64,000 nucleotides of DNA from Solimonas thermocellulolyticum. GTDB lineage: Bacteria; Pseudomonadota; Gammaproteobacteria; Nevskiales; Nevskiaceae. The stretch covers positions 1 through 64,000 of the forward strand of contig NZ_JBEPIJ010000005.1 of assembly GCF_040327995.1 (NCBI RefSeq), read 5' to 3'. The position numbers and the translations under genes were made by a program. Under the pieces are notes generated by a model. The model made no database searches, was not told the DNA's origin, and saw nothing but the letters and a program-made list of their open reading frames with translations. Below are positions 63,036 to 64,000 of this stretch, one piece after another (the stretch's first letter is position 1; each line of letters opens with the position of its first letter).

Positions 63036-63497
63036 TCACTCGATGATGAAGAGCGGCTGGTCGAACTCTACCGGCTTTTCGTTCTCCACCAGGATCTCGG
63101 CGATCACGCCGGCCTTGTCGGCCTCGATCTGGTTGAGCATCTTCATCGCCTCGATGATGCACAGCACCTGACCCGGCTTGACCGTCTGGCCGACTTCCAC
63201 GAAGGGTTTGGCGCCCGGCGACGGGGCGCGGTAAAAGGTGCCGACCATCGGTGCGCGCACGACATGGCGGGTATCCGCCGGTTTGGGCGCTTCCGCGGGC
63301 TTGGCGGGAGTGGGCTCGGGTGCGGCCGCTGCCGCGGCCATCATCGGCGCTGGCGGCGCGAGCGGCATCGGCGCCGGCGCCTGTGCCGCGGCGTGGCGGC
63401 TGATGCGCACCGACTCCTCGCCTTCACGCACCTCCAGCTCGGAGATGCCGCTTTGTTCGACGAGTTCGATCAGGGTCTTGATCTTGCGAAGATCCAT
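63036..63497 (-). CDS. accB: Acetyl-CoA carboxylase biotin carboxyl carrier protein
   Basis: 153 residues. N-terminal DLRKIKTLIELVEQSGISELEV is the conserved AccB dimer region; an Ala/Pro-rich linker follows (about 36-75), and the biotinyl domain (78-153) has the biotin-accepting K119 in EAMKM and the thumb-like SPGAKPFVEVG segment. Cotranscribed with accC, and behind aroQ. Confidence 0.96.
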   Translation of the reverse strand: MDLRKIKTLIELVEQSGISELEVREGEESVRISRHAAAQAPAPMPLAPPAPMMAAAAAAPEPTPAKPAEAPKPADTRHVVRAPMVGTFYRAPSPGAKPFVEVGQTVKPGQVLCIIEAMKMLNQIEADKAGVIAEILVENEKPVEFDQPLFIIE

Positions 63498-63526
63498 GGG
63501 GTTCCTTGCGGGTGCGGTTGGGGGCC

Positions 63527-63976
63527 TCAGCGTGCCGCCGAAGCCAATCTTTCATGGGCGGCCAGCAGGGCCAGCCGGTAGCCCAGCGGGCCACAGCCGA
63601 CGATGACGCCGGCCGCGATGTCGGAGAAATACGAATGTCGTCGGAATGCCTCGCGCGCGTGCACGTTCGACAGGTGCACTTCGAAGAAGGGGATGGCGAC
63701 GCCGAGCAGGGCATCGCGCAGGGCGATGCTGGTATGGGTGTAGGCCCCGGGGTTCAGCAGGATGCAGGCTACGCCTTCGCCGCGCGCCTGCTGGACGCGA
63801 TCGACCAGCAGGCCTTCGTGATTGCTCTGGAAGCAGGCGAGCTCGTGACCCAGCGCGCGCGCCTCGTCGCGCAAGGCCTGCTCGATCTCGGCCAGCGTAC
63901 GGCTGCCGTAGACGGCGGGCTCGCGACTGCCCAACAGATTGAGGTTGGGGCCGTTGATCAGCAGCAATTGGCTCAA
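63527..63976 (-). CDS. aroQ: 3-dehydroquinate dehydratase, type II
   Basis: 149 residues. LLLINGPNLNLLGSREPAVYG with the active-site Tyr23 and the Arg of GSREP, FQSNHEGLLVDR, NPGAYTHTSIALRDAL and FFEVHLSNVHARE, then HSYFSDIAAGVIVG, are the type-II signatures. It dehydrates 3-dehydroquinate in the shikimate pathway. aroQ-accB-accC is a common proteobacterial order. Confidence 0.96.
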   Translation of the reverse strand: MSQLLLINGPNLNLLGSREPAVYGSRTLAEIEQALRDEARALGHELACFQSNHEGLLVDRVQQARGEGVACILLNPGAYTHTSIALRDALLGVAIPFFEVHLSNVHAREAFRRHSYFSDIAAGVIVGCGPLGYRLALLAAHERLASAAR

Positions 63977-64000
63977 GCCGGTGCTCGACGGGGGTTTCCC

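Overview
The window is a GC-rich, gene-dense bacterial chromosome segment with no phage, plasmid or CRISPR signs. Gene orders point to a gammaproteobacterium: serC-(serA)-pheA-hisC-tyrA-aroA-cmk-rpsA-ihfB-lapA-lapB is the Pseudomonas/Xanthomonas-type order, and mltD-gloB / yafS-like-rnhA-dnaQ matches the Escherichia coli neighbourhood. The DUF1631 protein, TgpA transglutaminase, PhhB and a FadB that keeps the E. coli active-site numbering fit a Nevskiales/Xanthomonadales-like lineage. That placement is an inference, because no rRNA is present.

Layout. 1-5242: end of a TPR protein, an SDR, then a sensor kinase / double-receiver regulator / TonB-domain cassette. 5292-7077: 26-bp tandem repeat, initiator tRNA and a Tat-exported PhoX-like protein. 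7078-9435: a possible small RNA, argD and a VapBC toxin-antitoxin pair with a promoter that predicts a leaderless mRNA. 9473-20772: serine, aromatic amino-acid and histidine genes running into cmk, rpsA, ihfB and the LPS-control pair lapA/lapB. 20851-26681: an epimerase, mltD, gloB, a yafS-like methyltransferase, rnhA, dnaQ and an SDR. 26688-28322 (minus strand): an ArsR-methyltransferase fusion and a lysine/alanine-rich histone-like protein. 28826-32171: the fatty-acid oxidation operon fadB-fadA. 32284-35228: DUF1631 protein, two tRNAs (Ala, Glu) separated by stem-loops, and a periplasmic T2 ribonuclease. 35198-38483: PEP synthase and its divergent regulator. 38614-41290: PhoD-like phosphatase, recR, phhB. 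41425-45378: MoxR-DUF58-TgpA operon. 45577-53463: patatin phospholipase, a MITE-like inverted-repeat element, and a UvrD/RecB-like helicase-nuclease pair. 53719-60188: a membrane glycosyltransferase locus (DUF2298 protein, GtrB, GtrA and a very large fused GT-C protein). 60255-63976 (minus strand): thiolase, accC, accB, aroQ.

How it works together. The central blocks are housekeeping and translationally coupled: many starts overlap the previous stop as GTGA or ATGA. The least ordinary parts are the DUF2298/GtrAB/fused GT-C locus, which looks like an uncharacterised polyprenyl-phosphate-sugar glycosylation system; an EPSP synthase with non-standard residues at the two loop positions known to govern glyphosate sensitivity; an initiator tRNA with a U1-U72 mismatch; a VapBC operon whose operator fills the promoter spacer; the receiver/pseudo-receiver regulator; and several intergenic repeats (26-bp tandem, heptamer arrays, a 164-bp inverted-repeat element).
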